The notes below the pieces were generated by a model. The model had not been told where the DNA came from. It made no database searches and saw nothing but the letters and a program-made list of their open reading frames with translations. Positions 1-10,305 of a DNA stretch of 20,000 bases are shown here, one piece after another. The position numbers were made by a program, and so were the translations under genes. This DNA comes from Chromera velia (Eukaryota; Sar; Chromeraceae), in NCBI GenBank assembly GCA_018398765.1, contig JAHBMJ010000587.1, positions 66,205 through 86,204 on the forward strand. The letters run 5' to 3'. Position 1 is the stretch's first letter; every line of letters begins with the position of its first letter.

Positions 1-15
1 AGGTGTGTGTGTGTT

Positions 16-53
<38 letters not shown>

Positions 54-60
54 TTTGTGT
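1..60. repeat. (GT)n microsatellite
   Basis: Nearly pure GT dinucleotide repeat with a few T-rich interruptions runs from the window edge. It probably continues outside the window. No coding potential is seen here. GT tracts of this kind recur throughout the window, often in introns. Confidence 0.9.
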
Positions 61-337
61 GTGGCTGGGTGCGGATTGAAGATTTGAGAAGCCGTGTAGA
101 CATCGAGAAAGAATAAAAGGTGTGGAAACCAACGCAAGCTAGTCATCTTCTTGACTTTGTTTGGAGCCACAATCTATCTAGGAGACGCAGCAGAACGAAC
201 GATGAAGTGGAGGTGCCCTGAGCACAGCCAGAGCCAATCCATACGGGTGTTGGGGAGCGCACTTCAGAAAGATACAGACAGAAGACAAATGCCAGGAAGG
301 ACAAAAGAAGAAAGAAAACTCTGAAGATCCCGGGAAC

Positions 338-424
338 ATGGCCGAGAGGACTGCAGATCTGCTCTATGGACATCTTCATGCAGTGCACAAAGCACTTACC
401 CAGAAATACCAATACGCCGCTTCT
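338..424 (+). other. Possible isolated first exon (weak)
   Basis: An ATG at 338 opens 29 codons (MAERTADLLYGHLHAVHKAL and on) that end exactly at a consensus donor, GTAAGT, at 425. The peptide would be helical and is not low-complexity. I could not find a convincing following plus-strand exon: downstream lies a CTGC-type repeat and then a minus-strand exon with better support. It may be the first exon of a gene whose continuation I miss, or chance. It lies beyond the stop codon of the minus-strand secreted-protein model (706). Confidence 0.2.
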
Positions 425-705
425 GTAAGTGCACCCCCCCACGTACCTGTCCAGAGAGTTTCGCAGTCCCGTCAATCCCTCTCCCGTTGGGGGGTCTGCG
501 TAGCACACCAGACACCCGGCCTGCACACAGATGCACGCCATGTCATTGAGATGGAATATAACGAGTGGAAAGACAGGCAGACAGAGCACAGACGTCTCGC
601 ACAGACCCCCGGAGCTCGGCATGCAAACAAAAGCAGAGAGACAACCGAAGGGAGCGCTCATTCAATGCGTCGACACATCCTAGACCCTGTCAGCCTCATC
701 AAAAA

Positions 706-2153
706 TCAATTCCTCGTGCTCGCAACCAAAGAAAGAGGAGGCCGCAGGACCACGGCGTTTTGTAACTCGAAGGCAACTGTCTGCACACGAGCCCGCCCAC
801 CTGCCTGCCTGTCCGCGTGCCTGTACGTCAGATTCACTGGCTGCGTCTTTGCCTTCCTCACTGTTTGCCTGTCTTCCTGGGTGCCTGATAGAGTGACTGC
901 TTGCATGACTCTCTGAATGACTTTCTGTATGACGTCACACCCGTTTGTTCGACTGCCTGCCTGCCCACCTGTTTGCTTCACTGTCCGCCTGCCCGAATGC
1001 TTGACTAACTGACTCATTGCCGGCCTTCTTAAATGACTGCCTGACTGACTGGCAGCCTGTCTATCTGCTTGACTGGCCGCCCGCCCGCCCGCCTGCCTGC
1101 CTGCCGTTCTGTCTGCATGACTGCCTGCCTGCCTGCCTGTTTTTCTGCTTCACTGCTCTCGCGGCTGCCTGCCTGCCTTTCCGTCTGTTTCACTGCATTC
1201 TTGCCTGCCTGCTTCCCTGCCTGTCTGCTCGCCTTCATGTCTGCTTCACTGACTGCCTGCATGTCTGCCTAACTGTTTGCCTGCCTGCATGTCTGCCTAA
1301 TTGCTTGACTGCCAAGCTGACTGACATCGTCCGGACTGTCGGTCTTGAGGGCCTCCAGGGTCAGCTCCCCTCCCATGTAGGGCAGAAGGTGCACTCGAAC
1401 GTGGTTGACCGTCTTCTTCTCTCCCGCTTTGACTTCCGAGAACATCTTCAGGAGGAAGTTTGAGGCGTAGGTGCAGATCTGCACACACACACACACACAC
1501 ACACACAAGAGAGAGAGAGAGAGAGAAAGAGAGAGTGAAGTGCGGCTTTGAGATGGAGGCAGCCAGAGGGAGAGAGAACGGAAGAGGTGGGGGAAAGCAG
1601 AGAGTGATACAGCCGACGAGGGAAAAGGGAAAGGAGCAAATGTGAAGCCCGGCCTTCTGACGTTCTTTCACTCTTTCTCACTAAGTGAAAAGAGGAGCAG
1701 AATACAAAAGCCTTCCTTCCATCTCTCAGTTTCACTGTGAGAGTTTCGAACCCATACCGCCGCTGGCATGAACATAAAGAGGCAGCAAGAAGGTACGTTT
1801 ACATATACTGGCAGTTGGGACTCAATGAGACAGTCCCACTGGATTGAAGCTGTACCCAAGAGCTATGCGCAATACAATGCACGCATGGAAGACAATCATA
1901 CAAGGTACAAGAATGCCTTGTGCTGTCAGGCTTCGCTGCTTCATCTGGGGAGATATTGCCTTCACGCTTGCGCGGCGTCTCTGCACGGAGACATGCACGT
2001 AGACGGCTGTGGCATGCAGGCGCCGTCCGAGAGGAGAGCCTCACTGACCGCCTGCTCCTTTGGAGAGCTGAAAGAACCACACGGTTTCGCATCAGCGAGG
2101 AAGGCGACCAAAGAGAAAAGCACCAAAGCGGCTTCCAGGAAGGAGAACTTCAT
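706..2153 (-). CDS. Putative small secreted protein, three exons
   Basis: I do not recognise this protein. The proposed exons are 2153-2049, 1478-1326 and 780-706, all joined in phase 0, giving 110 aa. Exon 1 begins MKFSFLEAALVLFSLVAFLA, a classic signal peptide (short charged start, hydrophobic core to about residue 20, small residues ADA as a likely cleavage site). Exon 2 (51 aa, from ICTYASNFLLKMF to LKTDSPDD) reads like a folded domain, not a repeat translation. Its acceptor follows a (CT)n(GT)n tract and CAG; its donor is GTCAGT. Exon 3 (TVAFELQNAVV and on, 24 aa) follows GTGTGCAG and ends at a stop. The two introns are 570 and 545 bp. Exon 1 could instead read on as an unspliced 63-aa Cys-containing secreted peptide stopping at 1962. 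Exon 2 is the best-supported piece; the linkage of the three is inference. Confidence 0.4.
795..1318. repeat. Degenerate CTGC/CTGA tetranucleotide minisatellite
   Basis: About 520 bp made of imperfect CTGC, CTGA and CTGT tetramers, so both strands give long Cys/Leu/Pro-rich or Gln/Ala/Arg-rich open frames. These frames are products of the repeat, not genes. In the model here the repeat fills almost all of the second intron of the minus-strand secreted-protein gene. Its divergence between units suggests an old array. Confidence 0.8.
1479..1534 (-). repeat. (CT)n(GT)n tract next to a 3' splice site
   Basis: Read on the minus strand this is a CT-rich tract followed by about 13 GT units and then GCAG, directly before the exon at 1478-1326. 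The same order, CT repeat, GT repeat, short spacer, CAG, occurs before the exon at 15579 on the plus strand. It therefore acts in the place of the polypyrimidine tract, and its presence supports the neighbouring exon. Confidence 0.65.
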
Positions 2154-3540
2154 CGTGTTGAACGGATGGATGGAGACGGGTCGGTGGTGTTTTCTTTACT
2201 TCCTCCTTCGTTCTTCAATCTGAAATCAGCAAGCAGAAAGGAGGTCTCAGCACCGGTCAGATCATGTGCAGTTGCCAATGTCGATGTGTACTCAAACACT
2301 ACGCAACCAAGGCGGCTTTGCAATTGCATGAGGAAACTGAATGATTGATCGAATCGGGCTTCAGCCTTCAGTACGTCGCGCGTCCGTCCGCTATCGTCCG
2401 CTCCTCGATCATGTTACAGTCCGTTCATCTGACGCAAGCAAGCTTGCGAACGGCCCCGGAAAGCAAGAAAAATGAGAACTGCACGATTGACGCACGCCGG
2501 CCAGCCATGCTGTCTAAACCTGCCTGAGGCGCCTGGGGTACCCCAGGCATGCCGCAAGCGGCCCACCAGGGCCGCCTAGGGCGACCCCAGGTGGTTTTGC
2601 CTAAGTTTATATAGAGCTGCCTGGGGTTGAGAGTTGCCTGGGGCGAAGGTCGCGAAGGCACCAACCTTGTCGTCACGAACCACAGTGTACGTGCCCGACG
2701 AGGTTCGCGCGAGGGACGCACCGATGCGACCTCGCGATCTATACATGCATACCACGTATCAAAGGTCCGACCGGGTTATGCAGACCGGCAGCAACTTTTT
2801 GTTCGGCGGTCGCGATCAGCGATAGATACCAGTGGATACACATTAAGTTGATGGTTGCTTTCAACTTTCGTCTCTTCTCACTCTTGTCACTGGAGATGCA
2901 CATCATTGCACATCATTGTACATCCGTTGATGAACTCACTGATTGATTCCACACTTGGCCTTCCCGCTTACTAACTACACTCACACAGAACACCCCCCCT
3001 CATGAAAGCAAGTATTCGTCTCTTTTACTCTCCACTAGGCTCCCTAACAATAAATCTGCTTGTATGTTATAATAGAAATTCATGACGGCTTCTTCTGTTG
3101 AAAACACATGAATTATATTATGAATCATATTACTATTTCAATTCTACTATATTCAAAGAATTTATCCGAAAATTCATTGGCGCACGCATGAATTGAGCAG
3201 AAGACGAGAAGTTTAATGAACGGAAACATGACTGGACAGCAGGTAAATAATTAACGAACGGCCAATGATGCAAAGCAGGCCGCTTCAGGTGGGACTTTTG
3301 TGAGAGAAATACCCTCTACATGCGTGCCGACAGCGTACCCAAAGTCCGTGGATCAGTACGCACAGTGTGGCTGCACGCTGCTGCCGTGACAGACACTGGA
3401 TTTGGGCCCGCCTGGCATGGGCGAAAGCGGAGAGAAGAGTGTGCGTGCACGGGAGGAACGCACCGATTACTAAAGAAAGAAGAACCCGTTTGGACTGCTT
3501 GATTGGATGACCGCGCACTGACTCAGTTCTTTAACCTCTC
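2154..3540. other. Intergenic region, no supported gene
   Basis: No open frame here looks coding. It holds a CpG-rich part (about 2340-2850) with palindromes described separately, an AT-rich part (about 3000-3260) and mixed sequence beyond. The region upstream of 2153 should contain the promoter of the secreted-protein gene, but I see no clear element. Confidence 0.6.
2529..2650. repeat. GC-rich palindrome and hairpin cluster
   Basis: An 18-bp perfect palindrome lies at 2531-2548 (GCCTGGGG, TA, CCCCAGGC). Ten bases on, a 7-bp inverted repeat (GCGGCCC / GGGCCGC) at 2558-2564 and 2569-2575 encloses a 4-base loop. The same CCTGGGG word recurs near 2622 and 2637, and its complement near 2586. 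This dense set of related inverted words looks like a remnant of a mobile or structural repeat. I cannot name a family, and no terminal repeats or target-site duplication are evident. Confidence 0.5.
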
Positions 3541-5161
3541 TCTCTCTCCCCCCCCGCAATGCCATGCAGGCACGTACACACCGAACGTTGGCCCTGCAGT
3601 CCGACTGCCTGCCAGGGAATCAACCTAGCGAGGGGTCCGGCAGGCACTCGGTTGAGTTGATCGATCGAGGGGTGAGGTGAGTCAGGGAGGGTAGAAAGGG
3701 GAATGAAGGGGGGGGTGCGCAGGTGGGAACAAAGAGTCGGTCAGTCGGTCGGCTGAAAAGATGAAGGAAGATGTGAGAAGAGAAGAAGAGTCATATGATC
3801 AGTCAGGGAGGGGACGAGTCGACGACCTGTAGGCAGTCTGAGAACTGGTTCTTTCTTTCTTTCTTTGTTTGTTTCTTTCGCCCTCTTCCTCAAAAACTCA
3901 GTCAGTGGGTCGCATTGAGTGACTGCATGGGTGAGTGTAAACGTGTAAACGGCCTTTGAATTCCTGACACATTGACGCACGCACGTTCTACACTGCCATT
4001 CGATCCAAAGATGGATTTGGACAGCGGCCCTGGAGCAAGCGAGGAGACATGCAGGAAGGAGACAAGAATCGAATGAGGATGGGCGCTAAGTCCCTCTGTT
4101 TGCTAGGCTTTCCGACCTTGCTTGTTTTTCTCCTCTTTTTTCTTGCAACGATGTTCTCGATTCGCGTTCTCTGAGAAACTTCCCTTTCACCTTTTCTCGT
4201 TCAAATTGCTCCTTAATTCTCACCCTCTCTGCCCACTTCCAATTCTCCTCATTCTCGGTCATGCATCCACCCACCCATCTTCCTCCTGACTTACCGATCC
4301 GACCTCCCACCTACACACTCTCTCAACTCTCTTCAACCAACCAACCGGAGAGGCAACCAACCATTCGAGTCTCCCCACACAAAAGCCCGCAAGTCTGTCT
4401 GCACACGGGGAGAGAGTTCTGATTCCCTTTCTGTTTCGCTTTTTTCACAGCAAACCGTTTGTCCTTTACACGTTCAACATCAATCAAACAAACCATCACT
4501 GCACATTAGCGGCAGCAGACAAAAGAGAGGGGTGGAAATAGGGCATCGATTCTACAGGGCAACCTTGATCCTTCAACAAAGAGAAAAAGAAAGCAAAAGA
4601 GAGACGGAGGACAGAACTGGAGCCTCATCTATCCCCCTGCTGAATTGGCTGATTGATTGATTGATGGATGGATGGACCCCCACAACCAGACAGCCACGGG
4701 CAGTCCCTCGCTGCAGAGGATCTGGTGACACAACAGCGACTACTGCTCCTATCCCCCAACCGACCAACCACTCTACAAGTCCCCAAGGTGATAGTCACAG
4801 TCAATCAGTCAATGCCTCCCTCTCTCCATCCCCAACGACCAGCCTTCTCTTCTGAATTGATCGCATCTCTGAAGGGGGAGCGAAACCAGAGGAGACAGCA
4901 GCCGTGTCCAGACAGACAGAGAGAAGAACAAAAAAAAGAAGGGGAGAAAGAAAAGAGAACAAAGGAGGAATTCACCAACGCCAACCCCTTGTCTCCTACT
5001 TACTATTTCTACCACCAGAAAGTTGGGGGAACAGGAAGGTAGAACATCGCAACAAACGAACGGAGTAGACGAACAAACACCGCAACATCGACAGATTAAA
5101 TACAAATACACAAAACAGAACCAAACAAAATCAGTCTCTCTGTAGAAGTCAGGAAGGAAAC
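3541..5161. other. Non-coding stretch downstream of the DZIP1-like gene
   Basis: Contains short C/T runs, a TTTC repeat near 3849-3880, GTCAGTCAGT-like words near 3735-3755 and 3897, and long purine- or pyrimidine-biased stretches (4100-4330 and 4560-5000). The open frames translate as simple Lys/Glu/Arg or Ser/Pro strings and are not supported. A CT-run plus ATGCAG near 3536-3570 resembles a splice acceptor, but no reliable exon follows. The part next to 5161 should hold the 3' UTR of the minus-strand gene; no clear polyadenylation signal is evident. Confidence 0.55.
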
Positions 5162-8100
5162 TCAGTCAAACTTCATGTGCCCCCCCCCGGTTCCCGAGAG
5201 CGTCTGCAGTTTCATCGTGTCCTCTGCCAACCGCCCCCCCCCGTCAGTCTCCGACTTCCCCAGTGTCAGAGGAGACACTGCAGGAGGGGAGACGGGAGAC
5301 GCCTCTTCCGAAATCCCTATGCCCTCAAGAGCACTGCCATTCCCCCCCAGGGGTGCTGACCCGAACCCCCCCCTGCCGACTCCCTTCTCTGCAGAAGACT
5401 CACCCTCCCCTGCCCTCCCGTCTCCTCCCGCGGTCTCAAAAGAGATGGTCGGCCTCGAGTTCACCTGCTGCTGCTGACCTTGAGAGGAACTCACTGCAGG
5501 GCCCCTAGATTCCTCTTCGGGGGGAAAGGGAGGGGGGGCACGCAGCTGGTCCATCTCCTGAGTCAGATTCAGGGTGCCGCTAGCTGCAAAGGGGGGAATT
5601 CTGTTGTTTCCTTCTTTGCTTCCCCCTCCCCCCCCAGGGTGCAGCCCCAGAGACGGCTTCATGTCCCGATCAAAATCTTTGCCGAAGGGTGAGGGGCCCG
5701 TATCGGCAGACGGCTGCTGCAGGACGTCTCCGGAACCCTGCCGAGCTGCCGCGAAGGAAAGCGCAACGGGACGACGCCCGTCTCCTCCGCCATCCTGGCT
5801 GTTCATAGAACCAGAACGTCCAGGGCCCGGAGGGGCATCCCCACCGCTGGGATTTCCTCCCGTCACGGGCTGCTGGTGCTGCTGCTGTTGAGGGGGAAGA
5901 GAGTGCTGCGATACGGGGCCCGTCTGGGGAGAGAAGCGGGGACGGCCGTCGGGTCCCAGGGAGACCCCGTACCGTTGTTGTTCCCCGTACATGATTCTCT
6001 GTTGCTGCTGCTGTTGGGCGTTGTTGTCTTCAGGGGGGGGCGGGAGCAGAGAGCCCTGCAGAGACGGCTTTCTGACCACAGACCCAGGCTCGTGGGAGAC
6101 AGAACGACGACGGGACCCCTCACCCCCTCCTGTACGGTCTACTAGAGCCCCCCCCCCTCCCTGCTGGGCCCCTGTGGGAGTCTGAGAGAAAGACCGTCTC
6201 CTCTCCCCGTCTCCCCCCACCCCGCTAGCAGGAGAGTTCGCAGGGGAGTCTCCCTTCTTGCCCCCCTTTCGGAAAACACGACCGAAGCTCGAAAAGGCGT
6301 TACGGAAATTCTGACCCAGACGTCTAGAGGGGGACACTTCCTGAACCTCATTTGGGGCGGCCCCGGAGGGCGTCAAGGCCCCCCCGTTGTCGGGCCCCGG
6401 CCCTCCATTCACACCCGCTGCCTGTTGCCCTCCAGGGGGGGGCATGGGAAGGGAGGGGGAGCCTGCAGGGGCGGGCGCTCGCACGGAGCCGTCCACACTC
6501 GGACGGCGAGAACTGCCTGCCCCGAAGTCAGTCCTCTGGTACCCTGCAGGTCCCAGAGTGTCGCTGCGGCCCAACATTCCGAGACCCAGGGCGCTGGTCG
6601 CCCCTGTTGCATAGAACTGTTGTTGCTGTTGCTGCTGCTGTTGGTCTAGAAGCAGCTGTCTGCAGGTGTCGGGTGCCAGACTCAACTGACTGTCTACTGC
6701 TGCGGGTGTGGTTCTCTGTGGGTGCGGCATGGTGTCTGTCATCTGGAAGATCCGCAACGCTTCTTTCCTTCCTGAAACCGACACTGTCTGGATTGCATTC
6801 TGGAGTCTCTGTGTGGGAGTCAGCGTCTGCCTGAGCAGCTGCCCCGTCTCGTCAAAGTAGGACGTTGCATACCCGGCTGCCCCCATTTCCTCGGGAGACA
6901 GACCACCTTCCACCCCATGCTCGGGGGGATTCGCATGAACAGCTGCAGCCTCGATCGGAGGTTCCCCTCCCGACTGACGAGAGGAGGTCCTCACATGCGT
7001 CCTCTCATGCTTACCCCCCACACGCGAACCCCCACCCCCGACTGACATGGAACGGTGGCTCTGCGATAAAGGACGACCCCCCCCGCTGACCACACTCCCC
7101 GCTCGACCATCCAGAACCGACCCCCCCGCCCCCATCCCTGTAGGCCCTGCCAGAGCAGCTTCCTGCTCGGCCTCCCTGACCATAATGTCTCTACACACAC
7201 CTGGGTTGAGCTTCAGACCCTGCTCAGTCGCACTGTCGGTCGGGCGCTGTGGGTGCGGGACGGGCCCTTGGGTGGTTTTGAGGAATTGGCGTTGGCCCGA
7301 GAAGGCAAGCGTGTGGATGGCCAGCTGGAGACGCTCCTGTCTGTCCGGCCTCTGCGGGGCTGCGGAGAGGGCGTCAACAAACTTCGCTTGCTGGTTTGGG
7401 TGTTCGGCTGTTTCTGCGCGGGGGGGAGAGAAGGAAGGCGCAGGGGACGGTGAGGGATCACCGTCGAGTTTCGGCTGCTCTTCTTTCTCTTTTTCGGTCA
7501 ACTGGGAACGCAATACCTGATTGACCCCTGCCTCCCTCTGCAGCTGTTGCTGCAGGCTTTTAACCGATTTCTGCAGCTCCTCTATCTGCGCCTGCTGGTG
7601 TGCGTGCACAGCCTCCCTCTCCTCCCTCCTGACCAAACCCTGCATGTTCATCTCCGCATCCCTCTCCCCCACCGCTGCCCCACTGGGCGTCTGTCCTGCT
7701 GCCACCTCAGCACGCAGAGCTTCCAGTCTGTCGGTCAGCTTTGCAATCTTCTCCCCCTCCTTGTCACCTGAGGAGCCCAACTGCAGGCAGGCAGGAAAGA
7801 ACCCAAACGCACAGGCACGTGGCGGTATGTGCACAACGTTTTTCGGCAGCTCTTCTTATGTCTCTGGGAAAAAAGGAATGTATGTTGTGACAGACAGGGA
7901 AAAACTCTTTCTTTCACTCTCCATCCAGTCTGCCGACGCCCTCTCTGATGGAAAGGACAAAAGGAAGATATCACGAAGAACACCAAATAGGAGTGAGGGG
8001 GGCGGCTCGAAGCGGAGACGACAGAGGAGACGGGAGTGCGACAGCGACACACAGAAGAGGGAAAACTGAAGGACAGAAGCATCATCTTCTGGCGCAAAAG

Positions 8101-9481
8101 GGAATCAAACGAACAACCAAACAACGAAAGTGAAGGCAGGGGCGTGAGAGCAGGAGCACATCGTTGAAGACGGAATAGAGAGGCAGGCAGGCACATGATT
8201 TCTTTTCTGTTGCTTCTTGGACTGGGATCCTTTCACCAAAAAAAAGGGCTGACGAAATCACTCACTGAATAACAGACAGAGAGAAAGTGCGCCCAGCAGA
8301 ACAGGCAGGACACCGACACAAAAAGAGTCAACCTAAAAAGTCAGCAAGCTGACCGACCGACCAACCTCTCGCAACACATCCGAGATTCTGGAGGTGATGT
8401 TCTTCTGATTCTCTTCATTGCTCTTCTCCATCATTGCCCTCGTCTCCTCTGCCTGTGCCTGCAGGCGTTCCTCCAACGAGGCCAATTTGGACATCACCGA
8501 ACTCACCTTCTCCTTCTCACTCTCCGAATCCTTAGGCTCCCCCTCCCCCGTCGTCCGCATGTCCTCCCCCCCCTCCTGCTGCTTCTTCAACACCGCAGCC
8601 ATCTCCTCCTGCAGTGTGCCCTTCAGGGTCTCTAACCCCTCCTGAATCGCCACTCGCAGATCAGTGGCCTCGCCCGTCTGCGGGTCTTTTGAGACGTGAG
8701 TCCCTGAGTGGCGGCGCGCAGTGTGCAGCTCGAGGAAGTGGGAGTTCAGAAAACGCTTACCGCACACGTGGCACTTCACGTGCACATTCATCGTTGTGCC
8801 CCCCCCTGAGGCTGCCCCGGGGGTCCCCTCAGGGCCGCAGAAGGCAAGGGCGGAGTCAGGGAAGTTTCTTGCCATCATTTCGTACACCAAAATCGTTTTC
8901 TTTTTCTGACGCAACTCCTTCCTAAGCCCTGCAATCATATTCTCCAACTCCCCCACGTGACTCGTGTACTGATCATTTTGTTCCATCGCATTCGCGAGTC
9001 GTTGTCTGAGGTTGATGGCCAAATTTGACACGTGGGAGTAGACGTGCAACAGATACTCAATAGACAACTGGGAAGTCTGAATCAACTTTACAAGCTGATT
9101 GTCTGAACACGCCTGCACATCATCAACGTCAATCTTTGCAAACGTGATGTTCTGCATGTGCTGCTCGATAGTCTCGGTGTCCGACTCTCGGATGACTCTG
9201 TCGAGATCCAGCGCGTGCAACATACGCCAATTGACCCTTCCCTGCCGTAACTGGAAGCAGAAGGGCTGCGTGTTGGAGGGGTAGTTGACGAGGGTCTGCC
9301 ACTGGTTGTCCCTCCCCTGCTGTGGGGGCACAGCGCTGATCAATCCACTGAAGGGGGACCCCTCCCTCCCCCCCGAACAGTGCGGGTCCTGCCCCCCGAA
9401 ATCTCTTCCCAATTGCATACCGAGACTAGGACGTGAAAACTTCGGCGACCCCGCCCTGCCGCGGGTGGCTTCCGAATCCAT
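5162..9481 (-). CDS. DZIP1: DZIP1-like zinc finger and coiled-coil protein
   Basis: The two exons are 9481-8366 (372 codons) and 7780-5162 (872 codons plus stop), joined in phase 0 across a 585-bp GT-AG intron; the protein is about 1244 aa. Residues 73-190 match the DZIP1 N-terminal domain (PFCFQLRQGRVNW, then the D-x-DR-V and SIEYLL stretches, then a coiled coil). Residues 237-258 form one C2H2 finger, C-x2-C-x12-H-x4-H, ending HTARRH, placed as in DZIP1 proteins. Coiled coil continues to about 372 and through the junction to about 475. DZIP1 family proteins act at the basal body, in ciliary base assembly and, in vertebrates, Hedgehog signalling; a basal-body role here is inferred. The tail (475-1244) is mostly disordered, with poly-Gln, Pro-rich and Gly-rich parts, RRxS-type motifs and two copies of an unassigned 52-54 aa motif. 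The ATG at 9481 is the first in frame; an upstream 5' exon cannot be excluded. Confidence 0.9.
6251..6326 (-). other. Basic amphipathic segment in the DZIP1-like tail
   Basis: In the middle of the disordered tail the protein has an aromatic and basic stretch (LGQNFRNAFSSFGRVF, followed by RKGGKKG). Phe residues at regular spacing with a Lys/Arg cluster resemble a short amphipathic helix that could contact membrane, tubulin or a partner. This is inference from composition; I know of no equivalent in DZIP1 proteins. Boundaries are approximate. Confidence 0.35.
6617..6643 (-). repeat. Poly-glutamine tract in the DZIP1-like protein
   Basis: Nine consecutive Gln codons in mixed CAA/CAG order encode residues 752-760, directly after motif copy B. 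Mixed codons make slippage less likely than in a pure CAG repeat. Shorter Gln runs occur further along the tail near 6003-6020 and 5872-5890. Confidence 0.85.
6647..6808 (-). repeat. Internal protein motif, copy B
   Basis: Residues 697-750 of the DZIP1-like protein. They share with copy A a pattern RLQ-x-AI-x-T, then SG, then PHPQR, then L-x-L-x-P, then CR and a hydrophobic end. The spacing before PHPQR is two residues longer than in A, and the 22 residues from after PHPQR to the end align without gaps. The motif is more conserved between copies than the surrounding disordered sequence, which suggests a functional unit. Confidence 0.8.
7178..7333 (-). repeat. Internal protein motif, copy A
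   Basis: Residues 522-573 of the DZIP1-like protein, just after the coiled coil. It begins RLQLAIHTLAFSG and contains VPHPQR and LKLNPGVCR. Copy B lies about 120 residues further on. A predicted amphipathic helix (RLQLAIHTLAF) followed by a PHPQR turn would fit a small helical repeat. I do not recognise a named domain. Confidence 0.8.
7781..8365 (-). other. Intron of the DZIP1-like gene
   Basis: The donor at 8365 reads GAG then GTTGGT, and the acceptor at 7781 follows TGCCTGCCTGCAG. Both flanking exons meet in phase 0, and the coiled coil runs smoothly across the junction. Reading through gives a stop at 8333 on the exon 1 side, and the second frame cannot supply the conserved domain, so splicing is required. 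The donor is non-consensus after GT. Confidence 0.75.
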
Positions 9482-10197
9482 GGAGGCCGGGTGTGTTGAT
9501 CAAAGGCACTCACGCAATATGTACAGAGTGCGCCTTACTCACCACCCCGACACGCAGTCTATACACGGTTGAGGGGGTAGCCCAACAATGAAGATACCCA
9601 CAGAGAACAAAGACAGTCTGACTCCTCCTCTGAGACCACCTCACGGCGATGGAAATAAACCCTCACTTGAACTCACTGTCACTTCCCACAGACGGATTGG
9701 CGGATTGTAGCGTGTTCAGGGGAATTTTATGAACAGGCCGGTGGTCTGACGTGAAGAGAGGGAGGAACACATAGGGAGGATGACCTTCGGAAAATGTTTA
9801 ATATTGGATCGAGACGAATCAATCGCGAGTATCGATCGCCAGAGTTTTATTATTTCTGGTTGAAAGTTTGCGCACGTGTGACTTTTATTTCGTCTGATTA
9901 AGCCGGTTCGCGTGCGCATTTCGAGCGAATTATGACAGATGAATCCGCGCGCGCGTGTATCGGTCAAAACTCGCGTGACACACAAAATTGGGTGGATGAG
10001 TGCCTCGCAAAAGCGGTGCACGCGACGCTGCACGTACGCACGATCCGGCCGGCCATCCAGGATCGAATTATAATTAAATTAAATTAAGGTCTCAAGAAAA
10101 TAAATGCAAACTCTGCTTTTCTCAGGGCCCTTTCTGAGCTTTGCTGCCATCCGAGGCTTTCAGAGAATTAAAGGTATCGATACAAATTCAATGCAAA

Positions 10198-10224
10198 TTA
10201 TATATATATATATATATATATATA
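10198..10224. repeat. (AT)n microsatellite
   Basis: Uninterrupted AT dinucleotides, about 13 units, in the divergent intergenic region and about 300 bp upstream of the plus-strand start codon. A similar (AT)n tract lies in the first intron of that gene at about 10771-10793. Confidence 0.9.
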
Positions 10225-10235
10225 AGACTTGATCG

Positions 10236-10305
10236 AGTCAACGTGAGAGTTTTTTTTTTAGTTATCATAATTTCAAATGCATTCGGTTCAGTCAACGTGA
10301 GAGTT
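10236..10305. repeat. Two copies of a 16-bp direct repeat
   Basis: The word AGTCAACGTGAGAGTT occurs at 10236-10251 and again at 10290-10305, a spacing of 54 bp. It contains ACGTG, a core shared by many eukaryotic cis elements. Placement between divergent genes makes a transcription factor site possible, but a small duplication is an equal explanation. Confidence 0.6.

Noticed and set aside
1017-1463. Long Cys/Leu/Pro-rich open frame on the plus strand
   Set aside because: It is mostly a translation of the CTGC-type repeat; its last part is the antisense of the better-supported minus-strand exon.
3571-3680. Possible plus-strand exon after a CT run and ATGCAG
   Set aside because: The open frame is short, ends in a stop after about 35 codons, and no upstream exon could be linked to it.
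4086-4310. Lys/Glu-rich open frame on the minus strand
   Set aside because: It follows a strand-biased purine-rich stretch with no splice sites or neighbours that support a gene.
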